Part shown: piece after piece, positions 1 to 8,119 of the stretch
Layout of the letters: each line of letters opens with the position of its first letter
Numbering within the stretch: position 1 is the first letter of the stretch
Notes under the pieces: generated by a model
What the model was told of the DNA's origin: nothing
The model's input: the letters and a program-made list of their open reading frames with translations, nothing else
Databases searched by the model: none
Source of the DNA: Chitinophagaceae bacterium PMP191F
GTDB taxonomy: Bacteria; Bacteroidota; Bacteroidia; Chitinophagales; Chitinophagaceae
Assembly: GCA_001302245.1 (NCBI GenBank)
Contig: LGYU01000014.1
Coordinates: 209,690-273,689, forward strand
Length of the DNA: 64,000 bases
Direction of reading: 5' to 3'
Translations under genes and position numbers: made by a program

Positions 1-1931
1 CAAAGGCATTGCAATTGTACAATAAAGCATTGGCGCTGCAGGGAAAGCTGGTGCAGCAGAATAAAGGCATTCGTGTAAGGGAGCGCGCCAAATTGTTTTA
101 CAGGTTGGGAAGACTGGCCGCACAGCAAAAGCAATACAAAATAGCTGAAGAACGATTGCTGGAATGTCTTGAATTATTGTTGCCGGGAGTTACCTGGTCA
201 TCAGTCGATGCATCTGATCTTTATGGTGAGAACACGCTGGTAGATGTATTGTTTACACAGGCGGTTATCAGCCGTGAACAATACCGCGTGGAGGATGCTA
301 TGCGTTTGTTCACCCTGTGTTTTGCAACAGAAAAAAAACTGCGTAAAGAATATGTAACCGCCAATTCCCGTGAACGTTCAGTAAAAGAAAGCCGTCGGCG
401 TTATGAAACGGCCATTGAAACAGCTTATAATGTATGGCTGGAAACAGGGCAACCATTGTACCGTATGTATGTATTGCAGTTTATGGAAAGTGGGAAAGCC
501 CAATTGTTGCAGGAAGAAGTACAATGGCAACAATATGGCGCCAATAATGCAGCCGATAGTATTGCCGCTCGTATACGCTTGCTGGAAAAGGCGCTGGTTT
601 ATTATGAACGTAACCGGCAGGAAAAAGGCATACAGTCCAAGCCGGATAGTATTGCTGCAAAACAGCAAAGAAAAACAGAGTGGGAACTGGCCGATCTGCG
701 TAAACAATACAGTACCCAAACAACACAACAGTATGATACTGTGCAAACCTCAGATGCCATATTGCTGAAAACTGTATTACAAAAAGGACAAATAGCCCGT
801 TCTTTTTTTACAGGCGAACATGCGGTGTATTGCGTAGAGGCAGACAGTGCAGGAATATTGTTTGCGGAAAAGTTACCGTTTACTGCATCTGCCGGGGATA
901 GCATCGGGCAATTTGTACAGCAGTATTTCCAGAGCGGCCCCGGTGCCATGCTGAATCATCCCCGGTCATATTACACACATGCTTTTACTATTTATCATTG
1001 GCTATCGGGAACGCATCCGTTACAGGAAAACCGTCAGTACATCATTTTGCCGGATGGGGTTCTGAACCAATTACCGGTAGAAGCGCTGGTCACTACACCA
1101 GGCTATACAGAATCTGTAGGGCAATGGCCATTTGTAATCAGACAATCGGCAATATCTTATGCTTACTCATTACAAACGTTGTGGCAGCAATGCCGCCTGC
1201 CCGTAACAGGAAAGGGTATTACAGGACTGTTTATTGCGGAACATCCCAAACAACAATCAGCATTGAATGCCGTGTGGAAAGAACAGGAAGCAATGAGTAA
1301 GATCATCAGCAGTGGGAAATGGTTATTCAATGAACAGGCTACTGCTGCTGCATTCCGGAATGCATTGTCTGAAAATACAGTAATACATATCAGTACACAT
1401 GCGTTTGCAGGCAAAGACAGTACAGAATTACCGCATATCCGGTTGTATGATACTCCTTTTTACCTGTTTGAACTGAAAACGGGTCAACAGCATCCTGCAT
1501 TGGTAGTATTAAGTGCCTGCAGGACCGGCGATGGCAGACTGATCACCGGGGAAGGAGTACAAAGCCTTGCCAGGGCATTCACTGCCGCAGGAACACATGC
1601 GGTCATTGCAGGCTGGTGGAACGTGCATGATGAAACAGCGGCAGTACTGGTAAAAGATTTTTATGCTTCACTATTGCAACAACCTGATGCTGCTACAGCT
1701 TTGCGACAGGCAAAACTGAATTGGTTGCAAAATAAAGAAGTGGCCTACTTGCACAAACTGCCTTATTACTGGGCTGCTTTAAATTATCATGGGCAACCTG
1801 TTCCTGCATTGAATACAGATTGGGCCACTCCGTCTACTACAAGTTATAAATGGTTATTGGGTATTGGGGCTGCTCTGCTGGTATTGGCGTTGGTATTGGT
1901 AGCAAAACGAAGCAAAAAGAAGAAAATGTAG
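1..1931 (+). CDS. TPR-CHAT domain protein, 5' end outside the window
   Basis: The reading frame is open from the first bases, so the gene starts upstream; the first possible in-window start is a TTG at 9, which I do not believe is the true start. The N-terminal part is helical and TPR-like. The C-terminal half is a CHAT (caspase HetF associated with TPRs) domain. The caspase-type dyad is visible: His464 in ISTHAFAG and Cys504 in LSACRTGDG, counted from base 9. The last 30 residues hold one membrane helix (WLLGIGAALLVLALVLV) followed by a lysine-rich tail (AKRSKKKKM). By the positive-inside rule the tail would be cytoplasmic, so the TPR and CHAT parts would be in the periplasm if the missing N-terminus carries a signal peptide (inference). 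CHAT proteins are peptidases or scaffolds; the substrate here is unknown. Confidence 0.85.
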   Translation, partial: KALQLYNKALALQGKLVQQNKGIRVRERAKLFYRLGRLAAQQKQYKIAEERLLECLELLLPGVTWSSVDASDLYGENTLVDVLFTQAVISREQYRVEDAMRLFTLCFATEKKLRKEYVTANSRERSVKESRRRYETAIETAYNVWLETGQPLYRMYVLQFMESGKAQLLQEEVQWQQYGANNAADSIAARIRLLEKALVYYERNRQEKGIQSKPDSIAAKQQRKTEWELADLRKQYSTQTTQQYDTVQTSDAILLKTVLQKGQIARSFFTGEHAVYCVEADSAGILFAEKLPFTASAGDSIGQFVQQYFQSGPGAMLNHPRSYYTHAFTIYHWLSGTHPLQENRQYIILPDGVLNQLPVEALVTTPGYTESVGQWPFVIRQSAISYAYSLQTLWQQCRLPVTGKGITGLFIAEHPKQQSALNAVWKEQEAMSKIISSGKWLFNEQATAAAFRNALSENTVIHISTHAFAGKDSTELPHIRLYDTPFYLFELKTGQQHPALVVLSACRTGDGRLITGEGVQSLARAFTAAGTHAVIAGWWNVHDETAAVLVKDFYASLLQQPDAATALRQAKLNWLQNKEVAYLHKLPYYWAALNYHGQPVPALNTDWATPSTTSYKWLLGIGAALLVLALVLVAKRSKKKKM

Positions 1932-2044
1932 CCCGTTGTTCAGTGATAAAATCATTCATTTCACCTATCGCTTTTGGCATTTCGAGCGTTACCGGTTCCA
2001 GGTACCTGTGTTCAACTGTTATTTTGCGTCAAAAAAAGTAACTT

Positions 2045-2584
2045 ATGGAACGCCGGGTATTTGAAAATCCGTTAATAAAAGACAAAGTGACCATGTTGAA
2101 ATACTCCCGGGAAACCGATGGTGCTTTTACACTGGTAGAAGTAGAACTGCAGCCCGGTGGAGGTACGCCGCCACATTACCACACTACATTCAGCGAGGAG
2201 TTTACAGCTATTGATGGTATACTGGGTCTTCAACTGGATACTAAGCAGCTTCGTTTACAACCAGGACAGCAGGCAATGGCTTCCATAAAAAGATTACATC
2301 GTTTTTATAACCCCGGTGAAGAACCCATCCGGTTCCAGGTGCGCTTGGTACCCGGAAGTGAAAGGTTTGAGAACATGCTGAAGATCATGTACGGTCTTGC
2401 ATCGGATGGACTTGTTAACAAAAAAGGATTGCCCAAAAGCCTGGATCATACCGCGGTGCTGATCACAGAAGGTGACACCAATGGTACGGGATTGATGTCT
2501 TTGCTTTTTCCTTTGTTGCGTATGCGGGCAAAAAAATTACACAAAAAAGGACTGTACCAGGCGTTGCTTGCAAAATATGCCTGA
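2045..2584 (+). CDS. Cupin-domain protein
   Basis: A 179-residue soluble protein. Residues 30 to 105 form a cupin barrel: the first motif is GGGTPPHYHTTFSEEF, with the two histidines and a glutamate that usually bind a metal, and the second is less typical (IKRLHRFYNPGEEP). The C-terminal 60 residues are helical and basic. Cupins of this kind range from enzymes to small-ligand sensors, and nothing here fixes the substrate. It is 113 bases downstream of the CHAT gene on the same strand, with a TATTTTG element just before it, so it probably has its own promoter. It converges with the xylanase gene. Confidence 0.75.
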   Translation: MERRVFENPLIKDKVTMLKYSRETDGAFTLVEVELQPGGGTPPHYHTTFSEEFTAIDGILGLQLDTKQLRLQPGQQAMASIKRLHRFYNPGEEPIRFQVRLVPGSERFENMLKIMYGLASDGLVNKKGLPKSLDHTAVLITEGDTNGTGLMSLLFPLLRMRAKKLHKKGLYQALLAKYA

Positions 2585-2603
2585 TACAATTTTAAATAAT
2601 GTT

Positions 2604-2626
2604 CCTGTGGATAATATATCCGCAGG
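2604..2626. terminator. Hairpin between convergent cupin and xylanase genes
   Basis: CCTGTGGATA (2604-2613) pairs with TATCCGCAGG (2617-2626) with one G-U pair and a 3-base loop. It lies exactly between two convergent stop codons. There is no clear T-run on either side, so termination is inferred from position. Confidence 0.4.
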
Positions 2627-2628
2627 CA

Positions 2629-3756
2629 TTAGAAATTCACTACTTCAAAAAAGGCTTTCTTGGGTTGCAGTTGCTGGTCGAATAACAACGGATAATTCTT
2701 TCGCCCCATTACTGGATATTCATCCAGCCAGCTATGTTTGTCAGAAATATTCCAGAAGGTAACACCGGTGATCACCTTGCGAAAATCACGAAATACCCGG
2801 AAAGCCATTTTGTATTGTTCCAGTTGTTTTTGTTCCAATGCTGGTGTAAATACATCTGACTCTCCTTCACGCCGCGGGCGCCTGTTCTTTTCCCAGGGAT
2901 ATACAGATACATCCAGTTCTGTGATCTGCACCTGCAATCCCAGCGAGGCAAACTGTTGGATGGTACGACGCAAACCGGCTTCATCCGGCTCATAAATAGA
3001 CCAATGTGCCTGTAAGCCTACACCATGAACGGGTACTTTTGCTGCTTTCAGTTTTTTCAGCAACTGGTATACCCTGGCTGTTTTTTCAGGTCTTTCAGTA
3101 TTATAGTCATTGTAGAAAAGGGCCGCTTTCGGGTCTGCTGCATGCGCATATTCAAATGCTTTTATAATAAAATCATCACCGCATATCTGGTACCATAATG
3201 AGTTGCGTAAAAACTTAGTGCTGTCATCGTCAATAGCTTCATTCACTACATCCCAGGCATATACCTTCCCTTTATAGCGATCTACTATTGTTGTGATATG
3301 TTCTTTTAAACGTTGTAACAATACATCTTTGGTTACCTGTTTGCCGGTACTGTCAATAAACAACCAGCGGGGTGTCTGTTCGTGCCAGCACAATGCGTGT
3401 CCACGCACGCGCATGCCATGTGCCTGCGCAAACGCTACGATGGAATCTGCATCTTTCCAGTAGTAGCGGTGTTCTTCAGGATGGATGGGCCCCATCTTCA
3501 TAGCATTTTCCGGTGTTACGCTGTTGAATTGTTGTTCAATCAATAATGCCTCATCCGGTGTTTTTAATGCACGGGGTGAAACTGCTACGCCGATAGGGAA
3601 ATAGTTCTTGTAATAATCTTTCAAACCTTTTGTTATTACAGGTGTATCATTGATTGTATTTTTTCTGCCCGCGTGAATACCGGTCACCAACAGCGCAATA
3701 AGCATGGATGCAGTAATAATGCGTTGGCGTGCAGATAATATGCAGGTTCGTTTCAT
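2629..3756 (-). CDS. Endo-1,4-beta-xylanase, GH10
   Basis: A 375-residue secreted enzyme that cuts the beta-1,4 backbone of xylan. It starts with an N-terminal signal or anchor segment (IITASMLIALLVTGIHA) followed by one GH10 (beta/alpha)8 domain. The acid/base glutamate is Glu173 in WDVVNEA and the nucleophile is Glu280 in QITELDVSV; the HALCWHEQTP and TPENAMKMG subsite motifs are also present. No carbohydrate-binding module or T9SS tail is seen, and the length is typical of a single-domain GH10. It lies 24 bases downstream of the GH115 gene on the same strand, so the two are almost certainly cotranscribed. Xylanase plus alpha-glucuronidase points to glucuronoxylan as the target. Confidence 0.95.
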   Translation of the reverse strand: MKRTCILSARQRIITASMLIALLVTGIHAGRKNTINDTPVITKGLKDYYKNYFPIGVAVSPRALKTPDEALLIEQQFNSVTPENAMKMGPIHPEEHRYYWKDADSIVAFAQAHGMRVRGHALCWHEQTPRWLFIDSTGKQVTKDVLLQRLKEHITTIVDRYKGKVYAWDVVNEAIDDDSTKFLRNSLWYQICGDDFIIKAFEYAHAADPKAALFYNDYNTERPEKTARVYQLLKKLKAAKVPVHGVGLQAHWSIYEPDEAGLRRTIQQFASLGLQVQITELDVSVYPWEKNRRPRREGESDVFTPALEQKQLEQYKMAFRVFRDFRKVITGVTFWNISDKHSWLDEYPVMGRKNYPLLFDQQLQPKKAFFEVVNF

Positions 3757-3780
3757 GATAATGTAATTAAGAATACAATG

Positions 3781-6624
3781 TTATTGATGTGGTTGGTAAC
3801 GTGTTTCCGGTGGTCCCAGGTAAGACGGACGCAATGTACCGGTATAGGCTACCAGCTTTTGCACTACTACAGCGGCATCTACCGACCAGATGTGGATGGT
3901 ATGTTTACCAGCCCTGTTGACGGCATGTGCTGAGATCGTGATAATCGTATTATTGGCTACCCATCGTTCCCAGGTTTTGTTGGATGGATCTGCATTCAGC
4001 ACAATGGTCTGCGGATCAGCATCGTCTATTGATATTGCATAGCGAAGTCCTGCTGCATTATGAAAGCTGAGTGTGGGTGCGCAATATACCTGTAACTGAA
4101 AGGTGCCGGTGTCACTGGTATACATGTCGTATTCAAGTGCCGCACTGTTGCCGGGTGTTTGCGCAGGCGCAGTTACTGGAAAGAGCGTCATGCCTGATAA
4201 AGTACGGCCCAGTTGCGGAATGCATTGCCATTCCGTATTGTTTTTAGCTACAGAACGACTGGGATGCGCGGCTTCAATAGACACAAAATTGTCAATCTGC
4301 ACAAATGTATTGGTACCTGCCTGGTTATGCCATGAGGGTTTATTGATCACTGCATATACTGTAATGGTGCTGCCATTGTAACTGACAGTAACCGGAACGG
4401 TATGCTTACCGGCAGGAACTTTTTTCCAGTCAGCATTTATGATGATCTCCTGTTGTTGCTGAACAGTACCTTGCTGTGGAGTGATCAGTAACCAGGGCAT
4501 AGAAGATCTTATGGTATACCTAAATGATTTGGTACCACGATTGAAGAGTTGTATAGAACGTGTGCCGGGAATACAGGCATTCAGTTCTGGTAATACTGCT
4601 GTAGTGTTGGCTGCCGGCCACCATGCTTCAGAACCTTCTATGGCAAAGCCCATCATTGCAGTGTCGGGCAATTGTATATAAGTGGCTGCTGGCATTATAT
4701 TCACAGGTGGTTGCTGCCACCAGGTGTAGCCGATATGTGTCTGGTCCATCATGTGATTCCACTTGCCGTTTGCCATTATATGATTATAGTGCCAGGAAAG
4801 CAGTGAGTCTTTAATGAACAATGTTTTTACTGAGTCTGCAAACATATTGGTGGCGGCACGTCCTTGCGTTGAATACAGCTTGTTCTTACCGGCGGTTACA
4901 TATAAAGTATTCAGATTGGCACATGCCTGTACAGGAAACAATACCAGTTGTTCGAACGCATCTTTGTACGCGGCTGGCAACGATCGGTAAATTTTTTCAG
5001 CATTTACAGCCAGTTGCCGGTATTCTTTTACAACGGTTTCAGCTTCTTGGTAATTGGTAAGACTATAGGTGTCAGGCGATAGAAGTTCTGGTTTTCGCCG
5101 GGCATTAAATTGTGTATACAGATCCAGTATGCCGGCTATTGTACGGGCAAGTGGTTTTCCGAATTGTTGTGCAGCCCATTCTTCTGTATAGCGGGTAAGA
5201 TTACCGGCATTCCATTGTTGCGGTGCCCATGCATAATCGAGGAAAAACGAAACAGGCAGTTCCATGGGTTTCAGATCGCCCACATTTACAATCCAGATCT
5301 TGCGCACATTGTATTCCCATGCAAGATGCATCTGCTCCCACACGCGGGCAATGGAATTTGTATTGAGCCATTTATAATTTCTTGGTCCGCCTACATAATC
5401 AAAATGATAATAGATGCCATAGCCCCCGCTTCTGGGCTTATCTGTTAGTTTGGGAAGTTTACGGATATTACCCCAGTTGTCATCACAAAGCAGCAGGGTA
5501 ATATCGTCCGGTACGCGCATACCTTTATCATAATAATCCTGTACTTCTTTATACAGTGCCCATAACTGGGGCGTGGAAGAAGCTGGCTTATGGGTAACCT
5601 GTTCAAGAATACTGCGTTGGTTGGCAACGATCTTTTCCAGCAATGAAATATTGCTTTGTTCGCTCATTGGCATATCTCCATCGCCACGCATACCCACTGT
5701 AACAATGCTTTCGTGGGTGCCCATATTTTCAATTCCCTTTTTCCAGAATGACTTCAACACACTATTGTTGGTTTCATAATTCCAGTCGCCGCTGCCATAG
5801 CGTTTCCACTCCTGCTGGGCACGCAACATCGGTTCGTGGTGTGATGTGCCCATCACAATACCCCACGCATCTGCCAGTTGTGGATTCAGCGTGTCATCGT
5901 CATTAAAGGCATTGCCCCACATGGCGGGCCACAGGTAATTGGCTTTTAAGCGTAACAGCAGTTCAAATACTTTTTCATACATGCGGTGATTGAGGCCGCC
6001 AAATTTTTCCTTTGCCCAGCCAGACAAGGCAGGGGCTTCATCATTCAGAAAAATGCCCCTGTACTGCACACCCGGTGCACCGGTAATATTGGTGTTATTG
6101 TTAACATACAGTGTGGATGATTTTTTGACCGGTACATCTGCCCACCAGTACCAGGGTGAAATGCCCAATTGTTTAGATAGTTCAAACACACCATAGGCAG
6201 TACCTCTTTTATCACTGCCTGCAATGACCAATGCATGCGCAATACCAGGAAATGGTTGCTGCACAGTTTGTATATGATAAGCTTCCCATTTGTGTTGTAT
6301 GCTGTCTGTGTTGAATTTGCGGATTGCTGTCAGTTGCTGAATTATATCGCAATCGGCCAGTGAACCAATAATGATCATATTGGCGGCGGCAGATGGAATA
6401 TTGTGTGTAATAACGGGTTGGCGTCCGGTTACGGCCAGTATATCCTGTTGCAATAAGGCGGCTGCTTTGTGTATCAGCCAGTCATCGTGTTCGTCGGTAT
6501 ATAAAAATGTTTGCTGTGTGGGTGTAAGTAATGGTATGCCCGTTTGCGTGCTAACAAATTGCTGTGCCTGCAGTGGCTGTAGTGCATACCATAATATAAT
6601 GATGAGCCAGGTTGTTTTTTTCAT
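3781..6624 (-). CDS. GH115 alpha-glucuronidase
   Basis: A 947-residue protein with a signal peptide (MKKTTWLIIILWYALQPLQA). The order of conserved blocks fits GH115: an N-terminal domain with GSDKRGTAYGVFELSKQLG and PWYWWADVPV, then the catalytic barrel with YRGIFLNDEAPALSGWAKEKFGG, LKANYLWPAMWGNAF and DDNWGNIRKLP, then a helical region and C-terminal beta domains. GH115 enzymes remove (4-O-methyl)glucuronic acid from xylan, including internal units. This fits the adjacent GH10 xylanase and the SusC/SusD pair on the other strand. It is 140 bases from the SDR gene upstream, so the order SDR, GH115, GH10 may be one transcript. Confidence 0.9.
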   Translation of the reverse strand: MKKTTWLIIILWYALQPLQAQQFVSTQTGIPLLTPTQQTFLYTDEHDDWLIHKAAALLQQDILAVTGRQPVITHNIPSAAANMIIIGSLADCDIIQQLTAIRKFNTDSIQHKWEAYHIQTVQQPFPGIAHALVIAGSDKRGTAYGVFELSKQLGISPWYWWADVPVKKSSTLYVNNNTNITGAPGVQYRGIFLNDEAPALSGWAKEKFGGLNHRMYEKVFELLLRLKANYLWPAMWGNAFNDDDTLNPQLADAWGIVMGTSHHEPMLRAQQEWKRYGSGDWNYETNNSVLKSFWKKGIENMGTHESIVTVGMRGDGDMPMSEQSNISLLEKIVANQRSILEQVTHKPASSTPQLWALYKEVQDYYDKGMRVPDDITLLLCDDNWGNIRKLPKLTDKPRSGGYGIYYHFDYVGGPRNYKWLNTNSIARVWEQMHLAWEYNVRKIWIVNVGDLKPMELPVSFFLDYAWAPQQWNAGNLTRYTEEWAAQQFGKPLARTIAGILDLYTQFNARRKPELLSPDTYSLTNYQEAETVVKEYRQLAVNAEKIYRSLPAAYKDAFEQLVLFPVQACANLNTLYVTAGKNKLYSTQGRAATNMFADSVKTLFIKDSLLSWHYNHIMANGKWNHMMDQTHIGYTWWQQPPVNIMPAATYIQLPDTAMMGFAIEGSEAWWPAANTTAVLPELNACIPGTRSIQLFNRGTKSFRYTIRSSMPWLLITPQQGTVQQQQEIIINADWKKVPAGKHTVPVTVSYNGSTITVYAVINKPSWHNQAGTNTFVQIDNFVSIEAAHPSRSVAKNNTEWQCIPQLGRTLSGMTLFPVTAPAQTPGNSAALEYDMYTSDTGTFQLQVYCAPTLSFHNAAGLRYAISIDDADPQTIVLNADPSNKTWERWVANNTIITISAHAVNRAGKHTIHIWSVDAAVVVQKLVAYTGTLRPSYLGPPETRYQPHQ

Positions 6625-6764
6625 AGTACAATCGTTAGAACAAACGAAGTAAAGGGCGTTGCTGGTGATTGTGTACAGTGCCGTTTTAACAGGGAATACG
6701 CTGGTTGCCTGATAACATACTGCCTGGCATTGACAGATCTTATAATAGCATTAAAGCTGTTGTA

Positions 6765-7517
6765 TTAAAAACCAATCGAGTTTCCGCCATCTACAGGTAA
6801 TATCACGCCGGTAATATAGCGTGCAGCATCAGATGCCAGAAAATAGGCTGCATCACCAATATCGGCAGGGGCTCCCAGTGCAGCCATAGGCGTACGCGAC
6901 ATTACTTTTTGTTTGCGTTCAATATCATTGTTCAGTGCACGGGCCGACATGTCAGTAGCGATGAATCCTGGTGCAATACAGTTTACACGAATGCCCATCG
7001 GTGCCAGTTCCACAGCCATGGCCCTTGTCATACCTTCTACGGCTGATTTGGAAGCTGAATAGGCAATTACCTTGGGAATGCCATATTGCGATGCCATGGA
7101 GCTGATATTGATAATAGAGCCGCCTCCATTGGTTTGCATCTGTTTTACTACTTCGCGCGATAAGGCAAATACAGCAGTTACGTTGGTGAGCAATATTTTC
7201 TGAAACTCTTCGTCTGTTACCTCTTCAAAATTCTTTTTCATGTTAATACCTGCATTGTTCACCAGGATATCAATAGTTCCCAGTTGACTGTAGATCTTGT
7301 CTATCATCTGCGGAATAACAGCAAGGTCGCTCAGGTCGTAACCGAAGGGTATACACAGGGGGCCCAGTTCATCTTTGGCTGCACAGAGCTTTTTCTCATC
7401 CCGTCCTATTATTACAGTAGTGATCTGTTGTTCTACAAATTTCCTGGCAATGGCCAGTCCTATACCAGAGCCACCTCCTGTAACAATAGCCTTTTTTCCG
7501 TTGCTGGATAATTCCAT
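6765..7517 (-). CDS. Short-chain dehydrogenase/reductase
   Basis: A classical 250-residue SDR. It has the cofactor motif TGGGSGIG (residues 13-20), NNAG (87-90), a catalytic serine near 139-140, and Tyr153 and Lys157 in YSASK. The C-terminus GVILPVDGG is typical of the 3-ketoacyl-ACP reductase/gluconate 5-dehydrogenase group. No signal peptide is seen, so it is cytoplasmic. It is the first gene of the minus-strand arm of the xylan locus, which suggests a role with released glucuronate or other sugar acids, for example reducing fructuronate. That role is inference from context; general SDR sequence does not tell the substrate. Confidence 0.85.
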   Translation of the reverse strand: MELSSNGKKAIVTGGGSGIGLAIARKFVEQQITTVIIGRDEKKLCAAKDELGPLCIPFGYDLSDLAVIPQMIDKIYSQLGTIDILVNNAGINMKKNFEEVTDEEFQKILLTNVTAVFALSREVVKQMQTNGGGSIINISSMASQYGIPKVIAYSASKSAVEGMTRAMAVELAPMGIRVNCIAPGFIATDMSARALNNDIERKQKVMSRTPMAALGAPADIGDAAYFLASDAARYITGVILPVDGGNSIGF

Positions 7518-7650
7518 GCTATATGGTTTTGAAACAATAATGAATTAACTGGACGGCTGATAAAAAGCATATATGTTATTTCCGTATGCAGGACTGTTCT
7601 TAAACGCATTTGCAAGCCTTTCCCGCTACTATAGAGGAATAGTATATACA

Positions 7651-7661
7651 ATCGGTTACAT
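7651..7661. promoter_or_regulatory. Second, half-conserved LacI-type site
   Basis: The 11-mer ATCGGTTACAT is repeated exactly at 7709-7719 in the better operator 58 bases away. Here the left half is degenerate (TATACA instead of AATGTA). Two such sites spaced about 5.5 turns apart could support DNA looping or could serve the two divergent promoters; this is inference. Confidence 0.45.
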
Positions 7662-7702
7662 GCTATTTATGAGGCTAAAATAAGGAGTTTTTTAAAAAAA
7701 AT

Positions 7703-7720
7703 AATGTAATCGGTTACATT
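7703..7720. promoter_or_regulatory. Candidate LacI-family operator
   Basis: AATGTAATCGGTTACATT is an inverted repeat: 7-base arms AATGTAA and TTACATT match perfectly around TCGG, with the central CG step typical of LacI-family sites. It lies between the divergent arms of the xylan locus and just upstream of a weak -7 box at 7736. The LacI-type gene at 13274-14305 is the obvious partner (inference). Confidence 0.65.
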
Positions 7721-7735
7721 TTTAAGAAAATTGTC

Positions 7736-7743
7736 TATTTTGG
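7736..7743 (+). promoter_or_regulatory. Weak -7 box for susC
   Basis: TATTTTGG resembles the Bacteroidota -7 consensus TAnnTTTG. No good -33 element is present, and the operator at 7703-7720 covers where one would lie, which is consistent with repression or with regulator-dependent use. Its distance to the susC start is about 380 bases, so another start point nearer the gene cannot be excluded. Confidence 0.3.
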
Positions 7744-8119
7744 TAGTAGTAAAGCCGCAAAACCCAGCAGATACCGTGTGTCAGCAATAGCAGAAGAGAC
7801 TTGCAGCCCTAACATCCAAAGGCTTTATGTGAGGGACGATTTCTGTGCGAACGATTGATTACGTACACCAAAACAACGCCATATGCCAACTACCACTGGC
7901 GGACCTGTCATCCGCAAAAAAATCCAGCAACACCTGCCGTTTGTACATGCAGCAATGCATTATGCTTTTGTACCGGTATCGCCTTGTAAATGATCTATAA
8001 AAGTAATACTGTACAGAGTAGTAATAATGATTGTGCTGTGTTCAGCCAGCCTCTTACCGATACTGATTTTCTCCCGTATTCTGTGGAACTATAAAAATTA
8101 ACTACTAAAACGATTGTTT

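Larger units (their letters stand above)
7518..8119. other. Divergent control region of the xylan locus
   Basis: This 602-base non-coding stretch separates the SDR start (minus) from susC (plus). It holds the LacI-type operator at 7703-7720, a related half-conserved copy near 7651-7661 and a weak -7 box at 7736-7743. If transcription starts there, susC has a leader of about 370 bases. The leader contains a short hairpin (GCGGA 7899-7903 with TCCGC 7911-7915) and a 36-codon frame (7883-7993) without a recognisable ribosome site. No known riboswitch was recognised. Confidence 0.6.

Noticed and set aside
7883..7993. 36-codon frame in the susC leader
   Set aside because: No ribosome site, no hydrophobic or repetitive character, and nothing that marks it as a leader peptide. 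It is mentioned only as part of the leader.
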